DNA of 36,881 nucleotides, taken from assembly GCA_903862465.1 (NCBI GenBank), contig CAIOYH010000066.1, positions 1 through 36,881 on the forward strand, written 5' to 3'. The DNA comes from an uncultured bacterium. Its GTDB lineage: Bacteria; Bacteroidota; Bacteroidia; Bacteroidales; CAIWKO01. The position numbers and the translations under genes were made by a program. The stretch's first letter is position 1; every line of letters starts with the position of its first letter. Shown piece by piece: positions 16,180 through 23,818 of this stretch. The notes below the pieces were generated by a model that was not told the origin of the DNA, ran no database searches, and saw only the letters and a list, made by a program, of their open reading frames with translations.

Positions 16180-17412
16180 TTACGGAATTACCACGGGGAA
16201 GTCATAATCGAAGGAGAGAAAGTGTTGTTCACCTACGATTTGCGTCATGAAGTCGTTGAAGGCATCGCTGAATTGAAATTTATTCACATCATAATACACC
16301 TCCGCCAAAGGCATGTTGCCAATAGAGCCCATGTCCACCGAAGTGGTGTTAAACTCTTCCAATCCTTGAAATTTCACGATGCTTTTCATCACAGGCATCT
16401 GACCATATTGATTGCTCAACAACAAATCCACCACCTTATCGGCAAGGGTTTGCGTCAAACGGCGGTCATAAAGCCTACATTCTCCTGCCCTTGCATAATA
16501 GCCTGAAATTTGTGCACGCGCTTCTATCTTCAATTTGTTGGTGATTTCCGAAGCTATCACGCCGCTGATGCCACCAAAGCGAGGATGTCCGTATTCGTCC
16601 ACTTCCGAACTTGCATACACCACATCCAACTTGTCCTTCGCCTCGTCGTACCAACGAACGCCTTCGGAAACAGCGATGATGAGGGCTTTCTTTTTGGAGG
16701 TCATATACGCTTCTTTCACGCGTTCGAAAAAGAAATCTTTGCGTTCGCGGGTGATCTCATACTCGGGAATTAAGGCGATATCGGCTCCGCCAAAGGAGGC
16801 ACTGCCCGTCAACCATCCGGCGTCGCGTCCCATAACTTCCAACACGATGATGCGCGAATGCGACTCCGCTGTGGTGCGCATCCGATGGGTAAACTCCATG
16901 ATGCCCTTGGCTGCCGAAGGGAAGCCCGGACATAGCACTGCTTCGATTTCGGTTCCATTATAATGATGCATACTACGCGTACGCAAGTCGTTGTCAATAG
17001 TTTTGGGGAAACCGATGACGGGAATTCCTTCTTGCAAATACAAACGTTTGGCAGCGCCATTGGTGTCGTCGCCACCGATAGTTACGATGACGTCAATTTT
17101 ATAACGTTCCAAATTGCGTAATATCTGCGGAACACGGTCTTCAGGATTTTTTTTCGAAGGAAAAGGATTGGTGCGGCTCGACAACAAAGCTGTTCCGCCA
17201 TAAAACCCATCATAGGGCTGATTCGAGAGGTCAACCACATCGCCATCACCCAACAAACCCTTCCATCCTTTGCGGATGCCATAGACCTTGTATCCTAACA
17301 CCGACGCGCGATTGCGGATGGATTCTATACTTGAATTTAATGCGGGAGTGTCACCGCCACCGGTCAGAATTGCCAATGTTTTTCCGTGAAATAATTTCGT
17401 GTTTTGACTCAT
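16180..17412 (-). CDS. 6-phosphofructokinase with PPi-type active-site residues
   Basis: 410 aa PFK-A family enzyme that phosphorylates fructose 6-phosphate. Motifs: 'LTGGGDTPALN' (phosphate binding), 'TIGGDDTNGAAK' with Asp116 where ATP enzymes have Gly (GGDGS, E. coli Gly104), 'GFPKTIDND' with Lys137 where ATP enzymes have Gly (PGTIDND, Gly124), 'VMGRDAGWL' and 'PEYEIT'. The Asp and Lys pair is the known signature of pyrophosphate-dependent enzymes, so PPi is the probable phosphoryl donor and the reaction could run both ways. Automatic annotation would probably call it ATP-dependent. It is a single gene with its own promoter; pgi lies elsewhere in the window. Confidence 0.9.
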   Translation of the reverse strand: MSQNTKLFHGKTLAILTGGGDTPALNSSIESIRNRASVLGYKVYGIRKGWKGLLGDGDVVDLSNQPYDGFYGGTALLSSRTNPFPSKKNPEDRVPQILRNLERYKIDVIVTIGGDDTNGAAKRLYLQEGIPVIGFPKTIDNDLRTRSMHHYNGTEIEAVLCPGFPSAAKGIMEFTHRMRTTAESHSRIIVLEVMGRDAGWLTGSASFGGADIALIPEYEITRERKDFFFERVKEAYMTSKKKALIIAVSEGVRWYDEAKDKLDVVYASSEVDEYGHPRFGGISGVIASEITNKLKIEARAQISGYYARAGECRLYDRRLTQTLADKVVDLLLSNQYGQMPVMKSIVKFQGLEEFNTTSVDMGSIGNMPLAEVYYDVNKFQFSDAFNDFMTQIVGEQHFLSFDYDFPVVIP

Positions 17413-17428
17413 GTTTTGTATTTTTCAG

Positions 17429-17436
17429 CAAAAGTA
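17429..17436 (-). promoter_or_regulatory. -7 promoter element for the phosphofructokinase gene
   Basis: Reverse strand TACTTTTG, exact TAnnTTTG match, 16 bases upstream of the ATG. Confidence 0.6.
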
Positions 17437-17567
17437 GTATTTTAGCGTGAAAGCCAAAAGATATTTGGATATTTTTTTTAATTTGTTATCACCCATATAA
17501 GTTCTAAGTGCCTAAAGTACTTCGAGTGCCTAAAGTACTTAAAGTTCTTAGAGAACTTTGAGTTTTT

Positions 17568-17850
17568 AAGTTATTTGGAAGCATTTATATTTGAAACATT
17601 AAGCACTTGAATTCCTTGAAGTACTTTAGGCACTTTAAGTACTTTCTCAAGAAGTGCCTAAAGTGCCTAAAATGCCTAAAGTACTTAAAGTTTGTTTAGT
17701 TCATAGAGTTTTCAAGTTATTTGGAAGCATTTATATTTGAAACATTAGGCGCTTGAATTCCTTGAAGTACTTTAGCACTATAAGTACTTTCTCAAGAAGT
17801 GCCTAAAGTGCCTAAAATGCCTAAAATACTTTAAGTACTTCCTCCAAAAG
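17568..17850. repeat. 146-bp tandem duplication of palindrome-rich sequence
   Basis: Two copies (17568-17713 and 17714-about 17850) both start aagttatttggaagcattta and are highly similar. They are built from the words agtgcctaaagtactt and its reverse complement; for example CTTTAGGCACTT at 17624-17635 pairs perfectly with AAGTGCCTAAAG at 17652-17663. Similar words fill 17500-17567. The second copy runs through the stop codon of the dehydrogenase gene. This occupies nearly all of the gene-free stretch 17437-17830. Confidence 0.8.
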
Positions 17851-18778
17851 CTCCCAAAATCTTTCCCGCTAACACCTGCGCATGTTTCAGATTTGATTCC
17901 ACTGTCAAACCGGCAATGTGGGGTGTGAGGATGACATTATCAGCATGTATTAAATACTGAAACGGTTCCGGGAATTTATCTACGCTAAGCTGTTCAAAAG
18001 ATTGCGACTCATATTCTATCACGTCCAAACCTACTCCCAACAGCTTGCCACTTTTCAGATTTTTGACCACATCTTCGGTGTTGACAACCTGTCCACGCGC
18101 GGTGTTGAGTAGAAAAATATTTTTCTGAAAAGCGTTGAGGAAAGCATCGTTCACCATATAATGTGTCTCCGCAGTCAAAGGCACATGCATGCTCACGATG
18201 TCGGCTTCGGCGAACACCTTATCCAAAGATTTTTCACACACATAATCATTCGAATAGTGGGTTTTATATTTGTCGTAGGCTATCACATTTATGTCGAAGC
18301 CATTCAAACAACGGGCAAAGGCACTGCCCATATTGCCATATCCAATAATGCCAAGGGTCTTTCCTGAAAGCTCTGTGCCTCGGTTTTCTTCACGATTCCA
18401 AATGCCTTTTCTCACTTGTTGGTCGGCAGTGTGGAGTTTATGCATGAGGTTGAGCAAGATGCCAAGCGTGTGTTCGGCTACGGCTTGTCGGTTTCCTTCG
18501 GGCGAATTAAAACATGGTATATTTTTCTGTTGGAGATACGCCACATCTATGCTCTCCATGCCCGCACCCACACGCGCCACAAATTTCAAACGCGGTGCTT
18601 TGTCAATGATTTTCCTATCAATCACAAAGCGGCTGTTGATTACAATGCCTTCATAATCTGCAATGATATCTTCAAGTTCCGTAGCATCTTTCAAGATATG
18701 AATCTCGCACTGATGTTGCGCTTTTTGCAATTCATGGAACAGATACTCGTGAGTTTTGGTGGCAATAAGGATTTTCAT
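17831..18778 (-). CDS. D-isomer-specific 2-hydroxyacid dehydrogenase (phosphoglycerate dehydrogenase-like)
   Basis: 315 aa from the ATG encoding MKILIATKTHEYL. The ORF track extends 49 codons upstream, but that extension covers the promoter and reaches past the ygiQ start, so 18778 is preferred. NAD-binding motif 'GKTLGIIGYGNMGSAFA', catalytic region 'LLNTARGQVVNTEDV' (Arg), 'GVGLDVIEYE' (Glu) and 'NVILTPHIAGLT' (His) are intact. Short D-3-phosphoglycerate dehydrogenases of serine synthesis look like this, but related 2-hydroxyacid reductases do too; no serC/serB gene is adjacent. The last codons lie within the repeat described at 17568-17850. Divergent from ygiQ. Confidence 0.85.
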   Translation of the reverse strand: MKILIATKTHEYLFHELQKAQHQCEIHILKDATELEDIIADYEGIVINSRFVIDRKIIDKAPRLKFVARVGAGMESIDVAYLQQKNIPCFNSPEGNRQAVAEHTLGILLNLMHKLHTADQQVRKGIWNREENRGTELSGKTLGIIGYGNMGSAFARCLNGFDINVIAYDKYKTHYSNDYVCEKSLDKVFAEADIVSMHVPLTAETHYMVNDAFLNAFQKNIFLLNTARGQVVNTEDVVKNLKSGKLLGVGLDVIEYESQSFEQLSVDKFPEPFQYLIHADNVILTPHIAGLTVESNLKHAQVLAGKILGAFGGST

Positions 18779-18795
18779 ATTATCATTTATGGATA

Positions 18796-18803
18796 CAAAA
18801 TTA
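18796..18803 (-). promoter_or_regulatory. -7 promoter element for the dehydrogenase gene
   Basis: Reverse strand TAATTTTG, exact TAnnTTTG match, 17 bases upstream of the chosen ATG; this supports the shorter start. Confidence 0.6.
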
Positions 18804-18867
18804 CTAAAAATTTGATTGCCGAATACATCTATCATAAATAGAAATGAAAATATTGCCGCTTTCTTCG

Positions 18868-18875
18868 TATCTTTG
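18868..18875 (+). promoter_or_regulatory. -7 promoter element for ygiQ, almost abutting the start codon
   Basis: TATCTTTG is an exact TAnnTTTG match and is followed by CATTCT then ATG at 18882. The mRNA would be leaderless or nearly so. Confidence 0.55.
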
Positions 18876-18881
18876 CATTCT

Positions 18882-20711
18882 ATGATGAAACAGGCGACGA
18901 ACACAGATTGGCTTCCGATAAGCAAAGAAGAATTAGAAAAAAGAGGATGGGACTATGTGGATGTCATCATCGTGAGCGGCGATGCTTATGTGGATCATCC
19001 AAGTTTTGGTCATGCGATGATAGCGCGATTGATAGAGCATGAGGGCTTTCGCGTAGCCATTTTGCCGCAGCCCAATTGGCGCGATGATTTGCGCGACTTC
19101 AAAAAGTTGGGCAAACCGCGTTTGTTTTTTGGCATCAGTGCCGGCTGCATGGATTCGATGGTGAATCACTACACGGCTTTCAAACGTTTGCGTTCCACAG
19201 ATGCTTACACGCCCAACAACGTGGCGGGTTTTCGTCCCGATTATGCCACGGTGGTCTATAGTAAAATACTCAAGCAATTGTTTCCCGATGTGCCCGTCCT
19301 CATTGGCGGGGTGGAAGCTTCCCTGCGGCGATTTACGCATTACGACTATTGGTCGGACACTTTGAAGCCTTCCATTTTGGAAGATTCGGGCGCCGATTTG
19401 CTCATTTACGGCTCGGGTATCGTGCCGCTCAAAGCCTTGTTGAAACATCTGAAAGCAGGCGGCACCATGCAGAACGCGCATCATATCTCGCAAATAGCCT
19501 ATCTCACGGATACGCATCCCCATCTCGAAAAAGAAAGCTTCTTGCCGCTGCCTTCTCATGAAGAATGTCTGAAAAGCAAACATCGCTTTGCGGAATCCTT
19601 CAAAATTATAGAAATAGAATCCAACAAACTCAAATCAAAGACGCTTGTGCAGCCCATTGGGCAGCGACATTTGGTGGTGAATCCCCCCTACCCGCCCATG
19701 AGCGCCGACGAATTGAATGCAGGCTACGATTTGCCCTACACCCGCATGCCCCATCCGCGTTATACCAAACGGGGAAGCATTGCCGCTTATGAGATGATAC
19801 GCCATTCGGTCAACACCCATGTGGGATGTTTTGGCGGCTGCAGTTTTTGTTCCATCAATATGCATCAGGGCAAGTTTGTCTCGAGCAGGTCGGAGGCGTC
19901 TATCCAAAAAGAGGTGGAAGCCGTGGTGGCTATGCCCGATTTCAAAGGCTATTTGAGCGACTTGGGCGGTCCGTCGGCGAATATGTATCGGATGCAGGGC
20001 ACGAAACTGCATCTGTGCGAAGCCTGTGCCCGCTTTTCGTGTATCTATCCGCGCAAATGCAACAACCTCAACGATAATCACAAGCCTTTGATAGATTTAT
20101 ATCGCAAGATGAGCGCTTTGGCGGGCATCAAAAAGGTGTTTATCGGCAGCGGTTTGCGCTATGATATGTTTATCGGAAAAAAAACGGAGGACGACCAAAA
20201 GAATCATTACACGGAGTACTTCCGCGAGGTGGTCAGGCATCATGTGTCGGGGCGGCTGAAGGTGGCGCCCGAACACACGTCGGATAAGGTGTTAGCCGTG
20301 ATGCGCAAACCCTCCTTCGAGGTGTATAAACAACTGCGCGAACAGTTTTATGCCATCTCCGACAAAGCAGGACTGAAACAGCAGTTGATACCCTACTTCA
20401 TTTCGAGCCACCCGGGCTGCACCATCGCCGACATGGCTGATTGCGCCCTCGAAACCAAGAAAACAGGCATGCAACTCGAACAGGTGCAAGACCTAACGCC
20501 CACACCCATGACGCTTGCCTCGGTGATGTATTATACAGGCATTGACCCCTACACCCAACAGAAACTCTTCGTGGCACGACACATAGAAGAAAAACGCCAT
20601 CAGAAACTTTTGTTCTTTTGGTATATGCCCGAAAACAAACAAGAAATCATCCGCATCCTGAAACTCAACAAACAGACGTATTTTGTTCCGAAGCTGTTTG
20701 GAGGAAAATGA
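18882..20711 (+). CDS. ygiQ: YgiQ-family radical SAM protein (UPF0313)
   Basis: 609 aa. N-terminal YgiQ domain ('DVIIVSGDAYVDHPSFGHAMIARLIEHEGFRVAILPQPNW', 'YSKILKQLFPDVPVLIGGVEASLRRFTHYDYWSD'), radical SAM core with the [4Fe-4S] motif 'CFGGCSFC' (CxxxCxxC) and a C-terminal YgiQ-associated region ('KVAPEHTSDKVLAVMRKPSFEVY', 'LTPTPMTLASVMYYTG'). It should use SAM and an iron-sulfur cluster; no substrate is known to me. The track start at 18816 would overlap both promoters, so the ATG at 18882 (or the adjacent 18885) is used. The gene is visibly more GC-rich than its neighbours. Confidence 0.93.
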   Translation: MMKQATNTDWLPISKEELEKRGWDYVDVIIVSGDAYVDHPSFGHAMIARLIEHEGFRVAILPQPNWRDDLRDFKKLGKPRLFFGISAGCMDSMVNHYTAFKRLRSTDAYTPNNVAGFRPDYATVVYSKILKQLFPDVPVLIGGVEASLRRFTHYDYWSDTLKPSILEDSGADLLIYGSGIVPLKALLKHLKAGGTMQNAHHISQIAYLTDTHPHLEKESFLPLPSHEECLKSKHRFAESFKIIEIESNKLKSKTLVQPIGQRHLVVNPPYPPMSADELNAGYDLPYTRMPHPRYTKRGSIAAYEMIRHSVNTHVGCFGGCSFCSINMHQGKFVSSRSEASIQKEVEAVVAMPDFKGYLSDLGGPSANMYRMQGTKLHLCEACARFSCIYPRKCNNLNDNHKPLIDLYRKMSALAGIKKVFIGSGLRYDMFIGKKTEDDQKNHYTEYFREVVRHHVSGRLKVAPEHTSDKVLAVMRKPSFEVYKQLREQFYAISDKAGLKQQLIPYFISSHPGCTIADMADCALETKKTGMQLEQVQDLTPTPMTLASVMYYTGIDPYTQQKLFVARHIEEKRHQKLLFFWYMPENKQEIIRILKLNKQTYFVPKLFGGK

Positions 20712-20749
20712 TTTTTGATTTGAGATTTTTGATTTGAGATTTTAAGATA

Positions 20750-20838
20750 TAGTGTTCCTTGTGTATTTACCTTGTGTCCTTTGTGGTAAAGAAAAAATTT
20801 AACCACAAAGAGCACAAGGATTTTCACAAAGAACACTA
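20750..20838. repeat. Long imperfect inverted repeat (arms of about 38 nt)
   Basis: TAGTGTTCCTTGTGTATTTA... at 20750-20787 pairs with ...CACAAAGAACACTA at 20802-20838 with few mismatches and a 14-base A/T loop. The inner arm is CCTTGTGTCCTTTGTGGT / ACCACAAAGAGCACAAGG. It lies just after ygiQ and could fold as a long hairpin or terminate transcription, but it is not a classic terminator. The same 'CACAAAG' words recur at 25990-26200. Two 15-bp copies of tttttgatttgagat precede it. Confidence 0.75.
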
Positions 20839-20942
20839 GGAAAAAACAATCCAACAATAGAACGATTTGTATAAAGGACTGATTAATAATATATTCAGAA
20901 AATATCAATTGTATAAAAACTACTACAATTCCATTCTTCCCC

Positions 20943-21163
20943 GTTTGCAACCTGAATGGCTCCAAATGCAACCTGAATTCCTTCAAATGCAACTTGAATT
21001 GCTCCGTTTGCAACCTGAATTCCTCCGTTTGCAACTTGAATTGCCCCGTTTGCAACCTGAATTACTCCAAATGCAACTTGAATTGCTCCAAATGCAACCT
21101 GAATTGCTCCGTTTGCAACCTGAATTGCTCCGTTTGCAATATGAATGGCTCCGTTTCCAATAT
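20943..21163. repeat. 21-bp tandem array C (about 10.5 units)
   Basis: Units of the type gtttgcaacctgaattgctcc recur every 21 bases from 20943 (tgcaac at 20946, 20967, 20988 ... 21135), with CCGTTT and CCAAAT variants mixed. It lies between the 3' ends of ygiQ and the convergent gene at 21286. ORFs 20600-21055, 20867-21202, 20895-21191, 20994-21281 and 21062-21244 are by-products encoding heptads (LQPELLR on plus, AIQVANG on minus). With the inverted repeat it fills most of the gene-free stretch 20712-21285. Confidence 0.9.
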
Positions 21164-21285
21164 GGAAATCAGAAGAATGAAATCGGAGCAATTTTTTATT
21201 AATATAGTAAGATTAGAAAACCTGTTATTAAGAGCCAAAATCAAGTTCTATCAAACTCAATCACAGAAAGTTCTATCCTAAAAAT

Positions 21286-22878
21286 CTAAAAAAATACTCG
21301 GTTCCAATCGCGAGTTTTTTCTAAGAAAGGAATTTTTGATCCATTTTCTTTATATCTATTCAAAGCTTGTGCATAGAACTTTTGTGCTTCTTTCAGAAAA
21401 AACAATCGGGTTTCAGCATCAATTTTAATCACGTCAAGACCATCATAAAACTCTTCTCCATTGTCGCCAAGCAACAATTGGCATGTGCAATCTAAAAAAA
21501 GTAGAAAAAGTATAGCTTGTCTATTATTGAGAATAGTTTTTTCCCTCGCCAACTTCATCATTCTGTGTTTAAGCGTGATTAACTGATTAATACCAACAAT
21601 TTCATTCAGCACCTGCTGATTGCGAATATGGTCAAAATTTGGATTCGTAAAAAGTAATTGTTCCATAACATTCACCATGGTAACCCCGAGTAATTCAATT
21701 AGTCCTGAATTGGTAATGTTGAGTACAGGAGCATACATATTTTTCGGTTCATTCAAAAAATCATCTTTGGCAGTTTCACCTTCAATAAAAACACTACATA
21801 TCCCATCCACAATTTTCCATCCAATTTCAATCGCGTCTAAATTGTCATTAAGTGCTATGTTATCATTGGCTAATTGTGCCTGATTTTTCATCAAGAAAAG
21901 AGCACGACCTACAAGGGGATACATCATTTCAGGCGTAAAAATTTCTTTGAGACTGCACGCAAGCCTATAAGATGAAACAAAATATAAATTAAAAATGCCT
22001 TCAACATTCATGTTTGTGTAAAGATGAAAAATGACACCTCCTCTTTTGCCAAATTCAACATCGTAAGAAACCCCGTAGTCAACGAATTCTATTTCTTCTT
22101 GAATAATTACTGGTTTTTCCCATTCAAGCCAAAGCTCCCTGAAGTCTATTTCTTTGGCTTTTGAATAAAGAATGTGGTTTTCATGTAGTTTCTGAATATT
22201 TTTATTTACAGACTTAATATCCTTGTTGTTCTTATTATACTTGTTCACCATGGGATTGAATTCATCTACTACATAAGAATCAATTGATTCCGCTAATGGG
22301 TTGTATATCTCAAGTTCACACTCTTGGATTTCTGAAAAGACGTCTATCTCATCTATTATAGAATCTATATCAATGCAAAATTCATGTCTCTTTTTGTAAT
22401 CTTTGTACAATACCTCATTGATACTATTTTCTATTTCAAATGTTTTCTCTTCTATTTTGCTAAATTTATCACGCATACCACTCATAACTCCCACCCCTTT
22501 ACTCACTGGTCTTAATTTATCTTCAAATTCAAAATACAATGTATTGTAATCAATGGCATCATTAAGCAGTCTGTCAAGACCATTTTTAAAAGTTTTATAA
22601 TTGATCTGCTTGAGCAATAACTGATTGCTTAACACGGGAAGCTCTTGCATTTTTTTATCCAATACTTCAAAATCTTTCAATACATAAGAAAATTCTATAC
22701 GATGTTTATCGAAATACTCTTTCAATAATTTCCGAATATTTCCAAGTTCATACTGCTTGGTATGCAATTCTACCAATAATTTGATTAAGCGATTATCTTT
22801 TTTGGTTATAGGTTTGGTGTCATCTACCATCAGGGTGATAGTGCGCAAAGGAGTAGAAAATTCTTTAGGGATAAGCAT
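21286..22878 (-). CDS. Protein of unknown function, 530 aa, helical/coiled-coil N-terminal half
   Basis: Not recognised. No signal peptide or transmembrane segment, so cytosolic. Residues about 25-250 are rich in charged heptad-like helices (Lys, Glu, Asn, Ile, e.g. 'KKRHEFCIDIDSIIDEIDVFSEIQECELEIYNPLAESIDSYV'), suggesting a coiled-coil or helical bundle. About 270-450 is more globular ('YGVSYDVEFGKRGGVIFHLYTNMNVEGIFNLYFVSSYRLACSLKEIFTPEMMYPLVGRALF'), and the C-terminus is helical. Codon use is AT-rich. It stands alone between repeat-filled spacers, with no partner on the same strand within 200 bases. A long continuous frame without alternative explanation supports a real gene. Confidence 0.7.
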   Translation of the reverse strand: MLIPKEFSTPLRTITLMVDDTKPITKKDNRLIKLLVELHTKQYELGNIRKLLKEYFDKHRIEFSYVLKDFEVLDKKMQELPVLSNQLLLKQINYKTFKNGLDRLLNDAIDYNTLYFEFEDKLRPVSKGVGVMSGMRDKFSKIEEKTFEIENSINEVLYKDYKKRHEFCIDIDSIIDEIDVFSEIQECELEIYNPLAESIDSYVVDEFNPMVNKYNKNNKDIKSVNKNIQKLHENHILYSKAKEIDFRELWLEWEKPVIIQEEIEFVDYGVSYDVEFGKRGGVIFHLYTNMNVEGIFNLYFVSSYRLACSLKEIFTPEMMYPLVGRALFLMKNQAQLANDNIALNDNLDAIEIGWKIVDGICSVFIEGETAKDDFLNEPKNMYAPVLNITNSGLIELLGVTMVNVMEQLLFTNPNFDHIRNQQVLNEIVGINQLITLKHRMMKLAREKTILNNRQAILFLLFLDCTCQLLLGDNGEEFYDGLDVIKIDAETRLFFLKEAQKFYAQALNRYKENGSKIPFLEKTRDWNRVFF

Positions 22879-23035
22879 AAGAAATGTGTTTAAAAATTGA
22901 TGATTGGTTTTACTTCTGTTATAAAAATGTTCGTATCAAAAAATAAAAGAATAAAAGAACAAAGGTAAAAATTATTCTAAAAACAAAACACATCCATCAC
23001 GAAATTATCATGAAATTTATTGGCACATTACAAAA

Positions 23036-23063
23036 GTAGGGACAGATACCCACCTGCCCCTAC
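23036..23063. repeat. Short palindromic repeat downstream of the biotin-carrier gene
   Basis: GTAGGGACAG / CTGCCCCTAC forms a 10-bp stem with one mismatch and an 8-base loop, followed by 'aattcaacaatagaacaatag' words like those in other spacers. There is no T-run, so it is not called a terminator. Confidence 0.5.
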
Positions 23064-23092
23064 CCTAACAATTCAACAATAGAACAATAGAA

Positions 23093-23533
23093 CTACCCAA
23101 TCACCACCAATATATCGCCTTCCATCACATTGTCGCCTTTCGCCACCTTCACCTCGGTCACTCTGCCTTCCTTGTCCGAATCTATATTGTTTTCCATTTT
23201 CATGGCTTCGAGCACCGCAATTTTTTGTCCGATAGAAACCATGTCGCCGGGTTTCACCAATATGTTCAGCACCTTGCCGGGCAAAGGTGATTTGATGACC
23301 CCTGTCCCCTTTAGTGCAGCAGGCGAAGACGTTTTGGCAACCTGAGGCGAACCATCCGTGTTGGGCACTGCCACCGAACGGATGAGTTTAGGCGTTTTGG
23401 TGGTTTGCAATGATTTTTCCACTTCCACTTTATATACGGTGCCATTCACAATAACGTCGGCAACGTTGTCATCAACATTGGTTACATCCACCTCATATTG
23501 ATTATTTGCTATTTGAAATTTATATTTACTCAT
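23093..23533 (-). CDS. Biotin carboxyl carrier protein of an acyl-CoA carboxylase/decarboxylase
   Basis: 146 aa. A Pro/Ala-type linker (about 55-78) precedes a C-terminal biotinyl domain 'GVIKSPLPGKVLNILVKPGDMVSIGQKIAVLEAMKMENNIDSDKEGRV', with the biotin-accepting Lys112 in EAMKM. It carries CO2 between the carboxyltransferase and its partner. It is the last gene of a four-gene operon (epimerase, carboxyltransferase, OadG-like, carrier), which points to methylmalonyl-CoA/propionyl-CoA chemistry rather than fatty-acid synthesis. Confidence 0.9.
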   Translation of the reverse strand: MSKYKFQIANNQYEVDVTNVDDNVADVIVNGTVYKVEVEKSLQTTKTPKLIRSVAVPNTDGSPQVAKTSSPAALKGTGVIKSPLPGKVLNILVKPGDMVSIGQKIAVLEAMKMENNIDSDKEGRVTEVKVAKGDNVMEGDILVVIG

Positions 23534-23560
23534 ATACTATAGGTATTAAATGTGATTAAT

Positions 23561-23806
23561 TTATTTGAATCTTTGACGCGGAATGTGCATAGGCGTTTGG
23601 CGTATCCCGTATATCTTGGAACTCCAAGGAGAATAGGGACGCATCACCTTTTGCATAGTCAACACGGTTTTTTCGAAGTCGTGAATCTCGCGCATGTGCA
23701 AATCTATTGCCATGGCAATGACGGCAGCCACTTCGTCGAGGTTGATTCCCTGAACGACTTCTTCAACTATAGGCTGCTCAACTTTTTTCTTTTTAAAAAC
23801 GGTCAT
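23561..23806 (-). CDS. OadG-like small subunit, soluble form without a membrane helix
   Basis: 81 aa. The segment 'NLDEVAAVIAMAIDLHMREIHDFEKTVLTMQKVMRPYSPWSSKIYGIRQTPMHIPRQ' matches the C-terminal part of OadG/MmdD-type decarboxylase subunits ('VAAI.MAL.LY...HD.E..VLT......YSPWSSKIYG.R'). The usual N-terminal transmembrane helix is missing; it starts with a basic stretch, MTVFKKKKVEQP. It sits 12 bases after the carboxyltransferase gene and 27 before the carrier gene, so it belongs to the complex, probably as an assembly subunit linking carrier and transferase. Confidence 0.75.
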   Translation of the reverse strand: MTVFKKKKVEQPIVEEVVQGINLDEVAAVIAMAIDLHMREIHDFEKTVLTMQKVMRPYSPWSSKIYGIRQTPMHIPRQRFK

Positions 23807-23818
23807 AAGGCTATGAAT

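Noticed and set aside
18779-18925. N-terminal extension of the 2-hydroxyacid dehydrogenase
   Set aside because: The extra 49 codons cover the -7 elements of both divergent genes and lie upstream of the conserved MKILIATKTHE start.
18933-19583. 216-aa minus-strand ORF
   Set aside because: Entirely antisense to ygiQ, which has clear radical SAM and YgiQ motifs.
14133-21163. CRISPR arrays
   Set aside because: The repeats are contiguous without unique spacers and no cas genes are present.
20867-21202. 111-aa ORF and overlapping ORFs on both strands in array C
   Set aside because: Same reason: open frames through a 21-bp tandem repeat, with convergent neighbours and no independent support.
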